From positions 154,033,009-154,097,008 of the forward strand of contig CM038216.1 of the NCBI GenBank assembly GCA_021442155.1: DNA of 64,000 nt, written 5' to 3'. The stretch comes from Cymbidium sinense (lineage: Eukaryota; Streptophyta; Magnoliopsida; Asparagales; Orchidaceae). The translations under genes were made by a program, and so were the position numbers. Under the pieces are notes generated by a model. It made no database searches. It was not told the origin of the DNA and saw only the letters and a program-made list of their open reading frames with translations. Positions 1-13,200 of the stretch are shown in pieces. Positions within the stretch are counted from its first letter, which is position 1. Each line of letters opens with the position of its first letter.

Positions 1-1090
1 TAAAAGGTACACGAGAATATGAATGTAGTCTCCAAAAGAAGCTACACTATAGATTTGATGGGGAAAAGTCTAATCAAAAGTTTAATTTGTTTGAAGTCCT
101 ATAGGAAAGTCAACACCATAAATATAAAAAAAAACATAAATGTGCCTTCATCTTTATTTATAGGTTGGTGGCTATAGGAAAGTCAACACCATAAATAAAA
201 AAACATTATAAACAAAAATAAAAACTTGATGGACTATTGTGATACAAATACATGTATAGTAGTTTGTTTAGATGTTAAAGGGGGCCATCTACTAATATGA
301 CCTTTCATGTAAGATGACTCGCTAGATTTTAAATGATGGAAAAGTACACTAAAAAGTCATTATTGAGTTGTAATTATGCTTGAGTGCTCAATTGTGTACT
401 TATGGTTGAGCAGGTTGGGCAAGTTCACCTAGTAAGTGGTAATGAGCTCCCTTGGCAAAACTGGAGAATTCCTCATTGGGGACTACACTTGATTTGACTT
501 GGATGATGGGTCATGAGTGAGTAGCTAGTTGGCTTTGTTTAAGTTCTATAACAAGATAGTTAGTTAGGGTATACATTTAGTTCCTTGATTATCTCACTCT
601 TTGAAAAGATCTTGTAAAAGGATGAGAGAATTGGTGATTACAATATTGTTAAAATGTTACAATGAATTAAAATAAAAATCTTATTTATGATATTGTTAGT
701 CTATTTTGGGAAACTTGTGTTATCATCTTTTTTATTTAGCATGATGATTGAAAGGCTCATTCACCTATAAATAAAGGCGTTGGTGGAATGCTTACTTGAT
801 TTACATCCATGTTTGTACTTTTTGGTGAGTGTTCTTATTTTGAGATAAAAAGTCCTCCTAAGTTCGTTGATCATTTGACAAGCATTGAATACAAAAGTTG
901 CTTCCAAGTAAACACAAAGCATCTGTCATGGAGGCCGAGGATCATAGGTATGCCAAGTTGAGGTGATAAGTGCTTATCAAGGCAACTCCAATGGTAGGTG
1001 GTGCTATTGTGAAGGTGGGTCTTAAATAAGTGATGCACGTAATGAGGTTAATGCATCCCATTATGATGTGAAGGAGGTACCTTTGGTGAG
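1..1090. other. Unassigned intergenic stretch
   Basis: No gene or element was recognised. The only visible structure is a 22-bp direct repeat (99-120 and 172-193, beginning 'ctataggaaagtcaac'), each copy followed by an A-rich run. The right end abuts the proposed 5' LTR of G1. Confidence 0.4.
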
Positions 1091-2447
1091 TGATAAGTGA
1101 AATAATTTAGTAAAAATAGTAAATATTTTTAAGTAAAAATAATTATTTTATGATTTATTTTCATAATTTTAAGTTTTATAACAATAAATCTCTTATTAGA
1201 AAAAAAATATAGAAAATGTAGAATCATGGCACAACACCGAGATTCCAGTATTAGAATAAAAAGTTGTGCAAAATAGAAAAGACAACGAAGGCACCAGATT
1301 AGCACGCCGAGATGCGAGGCCCTGTGTTGCGATGCTATATTGCACCATCGATGCTTAAAATTAGAGATTTGAAGCCAAAAATTAGAGAGCATAGCATGGT
1401 GGTGCTACAAAGCCAATGCCAAGGCTACGACCCTACATATTTAATTTTGAAGTAATTTTAGTGTCAATTAGGTGAGTTTTAAGTGCAGTTTTAGTAGTTA
1501 TTTTGAAGGGATATGAGGAATAGTTTAAAAGAAGATTATTTTATGATTTGAGCGCCTTTTCTCTCTTCTATGGAAGTGTGTATCATGTAATGTGTGAGTG
1601 TGTAATTGTTTTATATGTGTGAGCGTTAGTGTGTGTGTGTATGTGTGTATATGTTTGGAGGAAGCAGAGATCCATTAAAAGATGATGCTTCGAGAATGAT
1701 CAGGAATAGAAGCAAATTAGAATTGGAGGAGCACAACCCTATTGTTTTTTTTCTTACTCTTAATTTATCTTGTAAAATCAATACTCTTGAGTTATTATCT
1801 TCTTTTTGTCAATGTGTTTAAGTTTATAATACTTTAGATTTATGATTATCTTATGTTGATTTATGTACTATTTGAAATGTGAATTAATATATAAGAAAAT
1901 TATTTATACTTAAAGGTTTAAGTTATTTTTTTTTTTGCATTTAATTTACTAGCAATATGGTCAATTGTGATGTTAGCATGAATTGTGATCTAAAGATATT
2001 AGAAAAGTCCTAGAAAATAGTAGGAAAAGAAATAGATTTACTAAATAGGCATAGACATATGTTATTTCAGATTTATAGTTATTAAAAGAAATTTTGGATA
2101 ATACAATCACTTAAAATAAAATTAGATTAGAAGGATTAGCTAATTAAAAGAAGTGGTTTAGTTAAGTTGATCTATGCATAAATGATATAACATATATGCT
2201 TTTAATTTACAACTAAAAAAATGTTTAACTCACGTTCACTATGTACATAAATAGAACCATGTTTTTCATAAATTCATAGTACATTTTTGAAAAATTAAGA
2301 AAAACCTTATTTTCAAAAAAAACTTTAATAATTTTTTAATTTTTTTATAATAATTTTTACATTGTCATTTAGTTGGATAAAAATCAAGGCTAATAATAGA
2401 TTAATACTTAACTTAATAAGATTTTCAAAGAGATCCTCATAGGAAAG
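1091..2447 (+). repeat. G1 5' LTR, proximal part
   Basis: Matches 19076-20300 along its length: the segment at 1500-1700 with a GT-rich run and 'ggaggaagcagagatcc', the segment around 2170-2270, and the stretch at 2300-2445 ending near 'atcctcat'. It contains GC-rich 'gccgagatgcgagg'-like motifs at 1290-1345 within otherwise AT-rich sequence. Short ORFs here (1129-1392 minus, 1633-1821 plus) are not conserved in the other copy and are not called as genes. Confidence 0.65.
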
Positions 2448-5400
2448 ATACTCTACTTTGTGGGAATTTTTATTTTGAAACACCACGCAAATCTTAGGGG
2501 TATTTATTTCAGTAATCAATATGTCATTAAGATAAATATAGTTTCTCGAAAGAAACATATTAATCTATAATGGATTTGATTATGTAATAAAGACTCTTAA
2601 GGCGGATGGGTTTTCAATGTATTAGAGATTTTTCCCATGAATTATATAGAGAAGTAGAATATGATTTATATTATTGCAGGGTTCATAGTTCCCTATAAGG
2701 AAAACCCCTATAATTAATTACATTTTAGGAATGAAGGATCTCTTCCTAAAAATACTCGATTAGAAAAATATATTTTTATTTCTATGAATTTTAAAGCTTG
2801 TCTTAAAAGAATGATAATTTAGAAATTCATTAGGGAACACTCTCAAATGGGAAAGAGTTCTTTTGGAGACCAATTGAGATTAAGTATGAAATTCTTATAG
2901 ATATTAGGATGCCTAGTAGATATTTCAACTAACTTACCATTGGGCTTTATAATTTTGAAATTGATTTTAGTAGATTTTGAATTGATATTTTATTAAAATC
3001 TAAGGCTTAGATTCTAACAACATAAGACTATAAAAATACCTAGAGTTGAAGATTTATTCTTAGAAGGATGTTTAAACATTGATTCTACAAGTGCTTCTGG
3101 CATAAATCAGAGGCTTGACCTAGTTCAACTTTTGAGAATTATCGATTCTTTTTTATCTCAATTGAGAAAATGAACCTATCTCTAACTCTTCTAGAGTTAT
3201 CATCCACCTGAAAGGGTTGCCAACTAACACCACTTAAATAACTTTTCAAATCCATGAGTTCGGCCTTCATGTTATGCAAGAAGATTGAGGTGTTATATTT
3301 TAGGAATGAATCTAAGAACCTAACTCACTTCTTAATCTTAAGATAATGTTTGGCATGTTATGCACCTAACTAATGCAATATGTTTCATCTTTTGTGTTTT
3401 GACTCACAATTCATTTAAGGTCATAGGTATGCAATATATGCCTACAATGATATGTAGTTAGAAATGATCATAGTTCAAATCAGAAAGAAAAGTCACACTT
3501 CCTCTAACAAGGGTGGTCATCCTTGAAAGTCAGAAGCCCTCTTATGTGCAATGGGTGAAACATCTAATTCAAGGAAAATGAAAAATATACATTCATGTTT
3601 CATAAAAGTTAATTGTTTCAAGTTACTTTTAAATTATACCTAGAGATTTAAATTATATGAGGTTATGAGTTTTTATTTTTAGGTAGGACAAAAATTTAGT
3701 TTTCTTTAGAGCTTACATTTTAGGAATTTCATAGAAATACAATCATTGAATGAAACTTAAAAACAAGTTTTTTATAATACACACTCAAAATAAATCAAAC
3801 TAATTTAATTAAAATAGGCCAATATGGCCGGGTACCACTGTACACCTCGAAGAAGAGAGAAAAATGGGTAGTTGAGCTCTACCCTTATACAACCTAGTCT
3901 ATAACTAAAAATTTATTCTATGAGGGTCTTCTTCTAGGATTGTTACCTTCTTTAAGGCCTCCACAAGCTTCACAGGGCTCCACTGAGCCATGCACTAATA
4001 GGATCACCCAACTATTTCTAGACTTCGTAGATTCTAACCTAGTTCTAAGCTCTAATTATATTTAAAATTCCAAAAATAAATTCATAAGCCATGTAAAATA
4101 GACGTTAAAAATACAAATAACACTCCTTCATTTATATTTGCAAATATATGGGCTTAGCATTAGTTGCTTACCAAGCCCACCTATCCTTTAAAGCTATACT
4201 TAAGGACTTAAGCATACTGCAAGTAAACAATATTTATATATTTTTTATTACAACAATCCCTTTTAGCACAACCCCTTACAAAAAATAATATTAAGTTTAA
4301 AAAAATGTCCTACCATCTAGACTAGCAGGAAAATAATTTAGTTATCCAATCTAAAATTATACACTATAAAATAAGAAATACTTTTCACATCATATCATAG
4401 AATATTACTGAACATCGACATAACCTAAATCTAAGGTCGGTGACTTAATAATCTATTGTATGTGAGAGGAACTTGTGTGGTATGATTATATTAGGTATTT
4501 TAATTTCAAGATTTGATTTCGTTGGGCAATTTTAATTTAAGTAATTTGATTGATTTACAAGTTTACTTCCATTTTTAATTTTATTTTATATTAAAGTGAA
4601 ATTCAAATTTTCAATGATGAAGAATAAAATAAACTTCACTTTGCATGAAACTCATTCTATTCAACATCCTAAATCCTAGTAAAATAAGATCTTCATCTTA
4701 AGGTGAAGATTCATTCTAAGAGTCAAACTAAGATCTTAAGTATCTTAATTAACCTTTTAAATTCATTTATTTTAAGTTGTGTTTGTTTGGATTAATGCTT
4801 TGATTTTCTTTTTAGGGTTTAGGATTTATATAATATAATTTAATAATTTAATTAAGATTTGAAGGCTTCACTTTTTATTTCATTTTTTTACAATGATTTA
4901 TTAAGTTTTAATTTGATTTATTACCTTTAATTAAAATAAAATGTTTCTTTAAATACGAAGTAAAATTTCATGTTATCATATCATGATTATGTTTAACATA
5001 ATTAATTTAATTTTATTATTATTATTTTTAGTTTAAATTATTTGATTCATTTATGTTTTATGTTATTTAATATTTAATATTGTTTATTATGACTTAGTTT
5101 CTCCATATTTAATCTTATGTTTATTTTCATTTGATTAAGTGTTCATTTGATTTTATTTATGTATTTTAACCATTTCGTTTATTTAGTCTTACTTGGGTAT
5201 TTTAATCATTTGATTTATTTATCTAAATTGATTTCATTAATGCTATGTTTATGGATTTAGATTTAATTTAATTAGTTCCAAGTTATGATTTCATAACTCA
5301 TTTCATTAGTGTTTGTATTTATGAATTGGGTAAGTTAATTCAATTAGTTCCAAATTAATCTTTAAGAAGTCTTGATTTTATCATTTAAAGAATTCATTAT

Positions 5401-6963
5401 CATATGCAATTCTAATTTATTATTTAAATTAGGCTTAATGTGACATTATATGTTAAAGCTTCATTATTTGATTTAATTTATTAAGATAAAGTTTTGTTTA
5501 CTAATCATAACCAAGGAAGCTTAAGAAATGAATTACTTTGGGAATCCAACTTAAATCTAAGCCATTTCAAGTTGTTTAATTAATTTGATTAATTACTTTC
5601 ACTTATATTTAGGATTATGTTGTTCATTAAACCAAATGGATTCAAAGAATTTAATGAATTTTATGTTTGGGTAAAATTCAAAGGTTAATTAGTTTTGCAT
5701 TTCAATTTATTAATTGATTCATTGTGAATTTAATAATGACCTAAGGTTTGATTATATTTTATTCTTAATTATTTCATTAAGCTCTAAGTGTATGATTGAT
5801 TTAAATCCTTGACTTCAGAGGGTTGACAATTTTTCCTTAAGTAGTCTGATGTTAATAATATGTTTTAAATTGATTTTATGAATTTTTATAAGTTATATAA
5901 TTTTTGATTTATTATTTCATTTATATTGACCTTGAGATTAGAAATTCAATAACTTTAAATCAAGAGGTCATTTGATCTAAAATTTTTTATGGCAAGTTGG
6001 TTCTTTTACTAATTTAGCTTCCCTAAAGTTTCACCTTAATCAAATGTATAATTTAGGACTAATTATGTTTTTAATTATTTTAATAAAATCTAACTTAAGT
6101 CTAAATTAGATAAGATTGATTAGGGGTTTTAATTTTCTTGAATTCCTCTCTAGAAGATGCATCCATAAAGGTTTATTTAGATTTTTTTAGAGTTTTGTTT
6201 GATTTATTATGATTTTTAAAATTTTAGATTAATTAATTAATTTAATTAATAATCAAATTAGGTCATTTTAGGATTTATTAGATTCTAAAGAGTTCTAAAG
6301 ATGTGTTTAGATTCATTAAGATTTATTATGGTTCAAGTTAATTTTATAATTTTCTATGATTTTCTTAATTTACTATTAATTTATTTTATAAAATTAATAG
6401 TTTATGGGTGAAATTTACATACCCATTGATTTACTTTCCAATAAATGGTGAAAACTTTATCTAAGTTAGGTTTAACCTTAATTTTAATTTCCCAAAGTTT
6501 TAAATTAATTGGATTAATGGTTTGAGTTTAATTTAAGTTTGATTATTTTATTAAACTCAAATTAACCAAAATCACCTAATAAAAATTAGAGATATTTGGT
6601 TTAATGGATTCTCCTCTCTAAGTTGAATCCATAAATCCATTTGTATTTTTTTGATTGAGTATTTTATTTTCTATAATTTTTTAAATTTAGGTGATTTTTT
6701 TTTTTTGCAATTTTTAAATAAAAAACTAAGTTTTTCTATTTTAAATGGTTAGCGCCATGTGGTGCTTCTTTACACAAGATGATGCGTGGTTTGTCCATGC
6801 GAGATCTACATGGATCTCACATTATTAAGTGAGACACAAGTGACAGATATGGGTTGTCTGATCATGGGTCGGATGGGCCTGATTAAACCCCACTTAAGGG
6901 ATTTAAATCACACTATTCGTCTAGATCTCGCCGTCCATTCTAAATAAAAGGAAAGGATCATGA

Positions 6964-7027
<64 letters not shown>

Positions 7028-8865
7028 GGCAAGAATCAAGCATCGTTTATTAAATTGAAGTGATTTTTGGTGATCTAGGCTCTAGAATCACTTGATTTTG
7101 TTTATAAATCCATCAATGATTCAATTAGAGTGCATCTATGCTACTTGATCTCACTTGAGATCAAGTTTGTTTTGAAAAGGACTAACAATGAATGCTAAAA
7201 TGGTCGGTTTGAATCCATACCTCGTCGTTGATGATCTCTAGTGGTGGAAATGATTCAAACATCTTCATGTGGGTGTGACGAGACTCTAAGTGCAAGGAAT
7301 TCAGATGTCTCCCCATTGACTGCTCTATAGATTGAGCTCCACCTACTTTTCAGCAGTGTGGGGATAGGGGAAAGTGTGCACTCCTCTTCATTTTGCTTGA
7401 GGAAAGTGTTGGAATGCTTGTAACAGCTTGAGAAGAACTCTCTCCCTTCTTTCCATAGTTGGCCTAAAGCTTTAAGGAGGAGGATGGTCAACCTTTGTTG
7501 GCCATGGTGATTGCCACCCTTGGAGGCTAGCTCCAAGGGCTGGTTAATTGATTCAGGTAAGTCCGAATAGTTAGGATGAGAAATGGAGAGGAGGAAGTGG
7601 ATTGGGGAAAATTTTTTTGCTTCTTACATTCCATTTTTTGATGGCATATCCTCCTTTTTTGGATGGGCTTAGACCCTTTAAATATCCTTAATTTTGGCTG
7701 CCAACTATTCTAAACTCATCTTAGGATAAGTTTAGATGCATTTCATATGATTAGTTTGGGTTTGAGTTCAAATACCAACATTAGGTCCATTTGGGTTTGA
7801 TTTAATTTTGATTAAGCTAAGTGTGATCAATGTTTAGTATCCATTGATTTAAATTAGAAATTAATTGTTCAAATTATATCAATGATGATTTACGAGTCAA
7901 ACAAACTCATTTCAATTGGGTTTAGGGATAAATCCCTTAAGTTAGTTCACTAAAGCATTTGTTCCCCTTGGGTTTAATTTAGTTTATTCCATTTGATAGA
8001 TTGGATCTAAATTTGGGCTTTAATTATGTTTATTCAAGTATTTAAGATGATTTAGATTAATAAATTTCATTTCATTTGAAGTGAATTTTGAATATAAATC
8101 CATTTTGACCCATGTTGGATTTAATTGGTCAACATAGGTTTGATTGAGTCAAATGATCAAATTGATGAAATTTAACCTTATAATTGGTTACATTGTGTTT
8201 TAATATGATTTCCAAATGATTCCAGATATTTGATTTGAGTTGATTTTAGTTTAATTTGCATTTAGACCTTATATGGTCCATTTAAGCCTATTTAGATTAA
8301 GTGATTTAATTAACTTGATTAAGGGGTTATTGGATTTAAATTTTCTTCAATTTATGTTTAAACAAGTTCATTTGATGATTTTGAATCTTTGAAATAATTT
8401 AATTTGGTCAAATTTTGGTGAGTTGACCTTTGACTTGGTGGGACCCATATAAGTCAATTACATGTCCAATGGTTAACCTTCATTTGACTTTCATTTGGAT
8501 TTGACTCCATTCATATTCTTGTAATGATTTTATGCCTTTTATTTGAATTTGTTTTAATTTATTTAAATTTTTTGTGTTTAGATGTTTTTGAGCTTAAATA
8601 GGATAATTGGGCTAATCACCCAAATTACCTTAATCTAAGCTCAGTTGGATTTATGATTCAATTTGAATGTGTTTGATTTAGTTACTTGTTTAGATTTGTA
8701 TTTGGTTTGAGTCCACCTAATTTCATTAGTTAGGTAAAACCTTGGAAGGATTCAGTAGGTCACCTAGTATAGTGTTCTAAGTACCTAATCAAGAGGCTGT
8801 TAATCTAAGATTAGGTGTCCTAGTTACCAAGTTTTAAAAATGGTGTTAATCTCATCCAAATATGA
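2448..8865 (-). mobile_element. E-family element, copy 1 (inverted relative to copy 2)
   Basis: A long non-coding repeat, collinear in reverse complement with 10266-18372. Anchors read by eye pair 2460-2960 with 17850-18360, 3480-3560 with 17250-17330, 3810-3900 with 16870-16950 and 4180-4620 with 16150-16560. From about 4600 to 8750 the plus strand is dominated by T with few C ('tttgatt'/'aattaatt' strings), broken by a more GC-rich core at 6740-7600. The core holds a 93-codon minus-strand ORF (7255-7536) that matches nothing I know and is not conserved in the other copies. No transposase, gag or pol sequence is visible. It may be a very long LTR, a non-autonomous element or a foldback arm; the class is unresolved. 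Confidence 0.55.
6966..7023. repeat. (TA)n microsatellite
   Basis: About 29 uninterrupted TA units inside the GC-richer core of E copy 1. Copy 2 has no equivalent array, so it arose after the copies separated. Confidence 0.97.
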
Positions 8866-8867
8866 GG

Positions 8868-8962
8868 TCAACATACTTATCATTATATTACTTGAACGGT
8901 GCATGCACTTACATACACTTTCATAGCTTGATTAGATTTTTGGCACCATTGTTGGTACCTGA
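8868..8962 (+). promoter_or_regulatory. G1 LTR 3' remainder and PBS-like site
   Basis: 8872-8925 resembles the tail of the right LTR (shared 'attatatta.ttgaa.gg..catg'). The site that follows, 'TTTTTGGCACCATTG' from 8937, is a degraded form of the TTTGGCGCCGTTG-type primer-binding sequence known from plant Tat/Athila gypsy elements. It would prime minus-strand DNA synthesis from a tRNA. Several CG positions read as CA or TG, as expected from methylation decay. Confidence 0.45.
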
Positions 8963-9436
8963 CAAAAATTTAAGTTAAATTAATCTTAATCTCATTAGCT
9001 TATTTTTAATTCAACTTGCTATCTATGTTAATTTTGTTCAAGTCTAGTGAGTTTTAGAGTGTAATTTATAATTGTGCAATTAATTGTGTTAAACTTATCA
9101 TTAGATTTGTAGCTAGTTGATTTTACAATAATTGTTTGAAATCACACGTTATATTTTATATGCTATTTATTTGTTTTGTATGTGTAGTAAATATAGTATA
9201 GAACTTGTGCCCTTTAATCCTAAAATAGACAATTTGTAGAAAATTTTAAAAAAGTTGATAAGTTCAAATAGGGAAATTGACTATAAGAGTTTATGATCAA
9301 AAAATCACTTTTAATGTTCATAGATCAATGCAATTCCTTGATGATTTTAGTGTTGAATGTTTAACAATTAATTTGGTGGTGATAAAATGCAAGATAAAAT
9401 ATTTTAAAAACTAATCTTTAGCACACTTATTTAAAT
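8963..9436 (+). mobile_element. G1 leader / upstream internal region
   Basis: AT-rich sequence between the PBS-like site and the pol fragment. Just before 9437 a broken frame resembles the protease-RT linker of gypsy polyproteins, but nothing firm can be placed. Gag is absent or unrecognisable, so an internal deletion is likely. Confidence 0.35.
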
Positions 9437-9636
9437 CCTTTACTGAAGAAGCATCGAACTTAAGGTTGAAAGCATGGTTGAATCATCTTAAGTATGCCTT
9501 TTTAAGTGAATCATCAACTTTATCAATCATTATCTTTGTGAATTTGGATGATGTTCACGTAGAAAAGTAGATAAAAATCTTGAGGATCATTTAAAAAAAA
9601 TCTTTTGAATGGATGATTACAATCATAATGTTTTTT
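9437..9636 (+). pseudogene. Gypsy pol fragment (protease-RT linker)
   Basis: In one plus-strand frame the translation includes 'LNHLKYAFLSESSTL', then two in-frame stops, then 'KKSFEWMI'. This fits the conserved segment just upstream of the reverse transcriptase in plant Ty3/gypsy (Tat/Athila-like) polyproteins, where a Pro-Leu-Pro...His-Leu-Lys-Tyr-Ala-Phe-Leu stretch precedes an Ile-Gly-Trp-Thr-Ile stretch. No reverse transcriptase motif follows. It is a dead fragment whose orientation agrees with the PBS-like site and both LTRs. Confidence 0.65.
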
Positions 9637-10265
9637 TTTAGTTTGGTTTATTTAAAATTTTAAAAAGAAAAAAATTTGGTATAGTAAGGCTTATGATTAT
9701 GAACTAAGGGCTACCTCAGATACAACCCAAATTTTGTTTGATTTGTCGTAGTTTTCTGATTTATAGTTGTGAGTTATAATTACACTTAGTACGAAAGTAT
9801 AAAATATTGAAAAGTGATTTTGTGTTATTGGAAGTACTTATGAACCTCAAAAATATTAGAATGATGTTGAACAAGAAGAGTATGAGGAAAAGTTAGAGAA
9901 AGAAGAAAAATGAATGATTAGTCCCTATCTTTTGATTTGTTCTTATTCCTTTGTTTTATTATTATTGTATTTGAGTTTGGGTGAGTAAGAAATATATTTT
10001 TCTTGCTATTGAAACCTCTGAGTATATAGAGCTGAAGCACTACATTGTGTAGCGCTAATGCGATGTAATGTTTGAATTATCATAGTTATTTTATTTTAGT
10101 ATTAAAAGTTTATGATTATTATTTATCATTGATAATTATGTGTCATTTCTTGAAACTTGAAATTTTATTTAATAAGTCAAAATTTGAAATTAAAATAAAA
10201 TAAATAATATTTTAATTTGGAAAAAATAACTAATTTTTTTAATAAAAACGTAGTAATTTCAAATG
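9637..10265 (+). mobile_element. G1 internal residue, unassigned
   Basis: AT-rich and without a usable frame. It contains one short GC-richer motif (about 10045-10070, 'tagcgctaatgcgatg') of the kind found in the G1 LTRs and in units A and B. It ends where the A/C-rich plus strand of E copy 2 begins. Confidence 0.35.
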
Positions 10266-13200
10266 GGTTAGAAATTCCTTACACACATGTTAACCTCACT
10301 TTTGGAGTGAGCTCTCAACTTCCTTATCATAGATATAGGACTCATATAGACACTAAGAGCTCCTTAGTCTTAAGACACTTCTAGTGATTAAGTGAACACT
10401 TAACCTAAGTCTAGAGACTTAGATGAGTTAGCCATAGAATAGGTTATGCCTTGAGAATTTAGGAAAATTTGCCTACCCTCTAGCCTTAAACCTAATCCTT
10501 GCTTCCTTCTTCAAACCAAACTTCCAAATCAAATTCCAAATCAAATGATTAAAATCCATGATCAAATTCAAATTTCAAAACCCTTTCTAAGCCCTTTGAT
10601 TTTATCTTATGGACTTAGCCTTAATCAAATTCAAATCAACCTCAATATAATTAATTTTCTCAAATACCAATTCAATCTCAAATCAAGTTCCAAATCAAAT
10701 GACTACAACCCAAAACCAAATTCAAGTTCCAAAATCTCTTCTTAAGCCATATGAACCACCTTCATATGCTTAGCCAAAACTCCCTGTAAACCAAATCAAA
10801 CTTGATTTATTACTTTAAAAATCAATCATTCCTTCATTTATATTCAAATATAAATGAAATCCAAATTCAAACCAACTCAATCAAATCAAACTAAACCAAA
10901 CCAAATCAAGACCTTTCTTAAGCCATATGGACCTACCTCCATAAGCTTAATCAAATCTCAGCCCAAATTAATCCAAACTTAATTAATTTTTTATAAATCA
11001 ATTATTCTTCATTTATGTTCACAAACATAAATGAAACCCACCCTCCAATGACCAAAAATAAATAAAACTAAATCAATTCCCTACTTAAGCCCTTTTAACC
11101 TACATCCTTAAGCTTGGTCAAATTTTCTTCGAAATCACTCCAAACTCAAGTAATTTTCTCATGAATCATTTATATTCAAAAATATAAATGAAATATGAAT
11201 CCAAATAGCCAAAATCAAACCCAAATCAAATCAAAATTCTAATTTTAGCCTTTTTAGCCAATTTCTTGAACTTGGCTAAATGATACCTAAATCAATCCAA
11301 AACCCATGGATTTCTTCATGATTCAATCATTTCTTCAATCATTGTTCCAAATATAAACATAAACTACAATTATCAAACCAAATCCAAGTCAACTCAAGTC
11401 AAGCCCATGTTGACCCCTTTTGACTTGAAATTTTAATATGAACCAAAATCCATTTGATTAAAAACCAATTGCAATTAAATTTATATTTAAATCCTAGGCT
11501 CATATATGAGTTCATCTAAACTTTAATCAAGCCAAAACCAAACTAATTGACCCGTTTAGGTCCACTTGACCAAAGTGACCTAAAAACCCTTTTTGAGCTA
11601 AGTTCTAATCCAACCCAAATTGGATTGAACTAAGCTCTTCCAAACCTCATATCATGATCAACAATCATCCTAGGGTGATCAACTACCTTGAATTGGGTCA
11701 AACTAAGTCAACTTGGTCCTTTGACCAAGTCAACCTTTAGCCCAAATAAAATCCAAACTAGCCAAAACCCACCATATACCAAATTGATTGAAATAATTAA
11801 TTTAAACTAATTCATAATCAATTATTGAACATGACCAAACTCTCAATTGAGCCAAACCAAGTCCAATTGGCCATTTGACCTAAGTTGACCCAAATTGGCC
11901 TAAAAAGCTAAAAAAGGTCAAATCATGATTTGATCCAAATTGATTGCAACTAATGGCTCAAGTTCATTTCAAATCACTTATTGAACTTGACCAAAGTCAT
12001 GATTGAGCCCAATTTGACCAATCCAACCTAGCCCAAATTGACCTAAAAGGTTAAATTGGCCAAAATTCAAATTAAACACAAATCAAACCAAACCAAAGCC
12101 TACATTCTTTTTCAATTAACCAATTGAACATGAACCAACAACTAACCCAATATAATTTGGTCAAATTAGTTAAATTGGTCAACTTAGCCCATTTGACCTA
12201 TTTGAATCCAAATGAGCCAAAATCAAACCTAAGCTAAATTAATTAAAATCACTTGAGCCAAAACTCTTCAAAATATCATTTAAACCTAACCCAAGTCTTT
12301 GTTTGACCTAATTTGACTAATTGGTCAACCCAACCCAATTTAACCCATTTGAACCCATTTGACGATATGAAGCCAAACCACCCCAAATCAACCCATGGGA
12401 CCTAGGAGCTAGCCAAACTTGACCCAAACCAACCCTAGATCATTCCCAAACTAGTCCAAATCCAAGTGGGACCCAATCCAAGGGGATTAACCATTGAAAA
12501 GCCTCCCCACATTGGATTCTTGCCATAAGAGGCAAGGTCCACTATGCCATCACCATGGCAGCCATCACATTGCCAAATGGGTTGTATTTAAGCTTCCTAT
12601 CCCACCCTAGAGCCCCTGAGATTGGCCATGGACCAAAGGGAGGTGGACCAAGTCACCTCCCTTCATACCCGAGCACCCAAAGGACCAACCCAACTCAATC
12701 TACCCATATCTTGCCTTGAGCTCCCTACCATAGCTTCCTCCACTCCCAGTGAGCCACATGGAGCTGACGGTGATGACTTCAATGCCTTGATGGTGGAAAA
12801 TCGACAGAATTTTAGGGACGGATCTTATCCATCCATCACACTCGATTTTGGGGGTATACTCCCTCAATTCGAGCGGTAATTGTCAAAATTTGCATTAGGA
12901 GATCCCCTTGAGTGATTTCAAAATTCGAGAGAGTTTCTTTGAGTGTTCAAAAGCCTCCCGAGCTTGAATTTTTTTCTCTCATGCGCAGCCAAAAAAAGGG
13001 AGGACAATCTGAAGTTCCATTTCCTCTCCACTCAACCAAATCTCAATCAACCTTGCACACACCATCACCACACCTCATCGAGCAATACCAAGTCATTTCC
13101 CAACCTTCCAAGCTACTGGAGGTCCAAGTTCGATTGAAGTCAAAGCTCCTATGTGCGTGGATTGATCGTCCAAGTGGCTCACTTTAAATTGAGGTCCAAG

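Noticed and set aside
7255..7536. 93-codon minus-strand ORF in E copy 1
   Set aside because: No recognisable family and no counterpart in the inverted copy; probably chance in a GC-richer patch.
12622..13187. ORFs of 85-91 codons in the GC-richer core of E copy 2
   Set aside because: No known domain, not preserved in E copy 1 or fragment 4, and overlapping ORFs occur in several frames, as expected by chance in GC-richer DNA.
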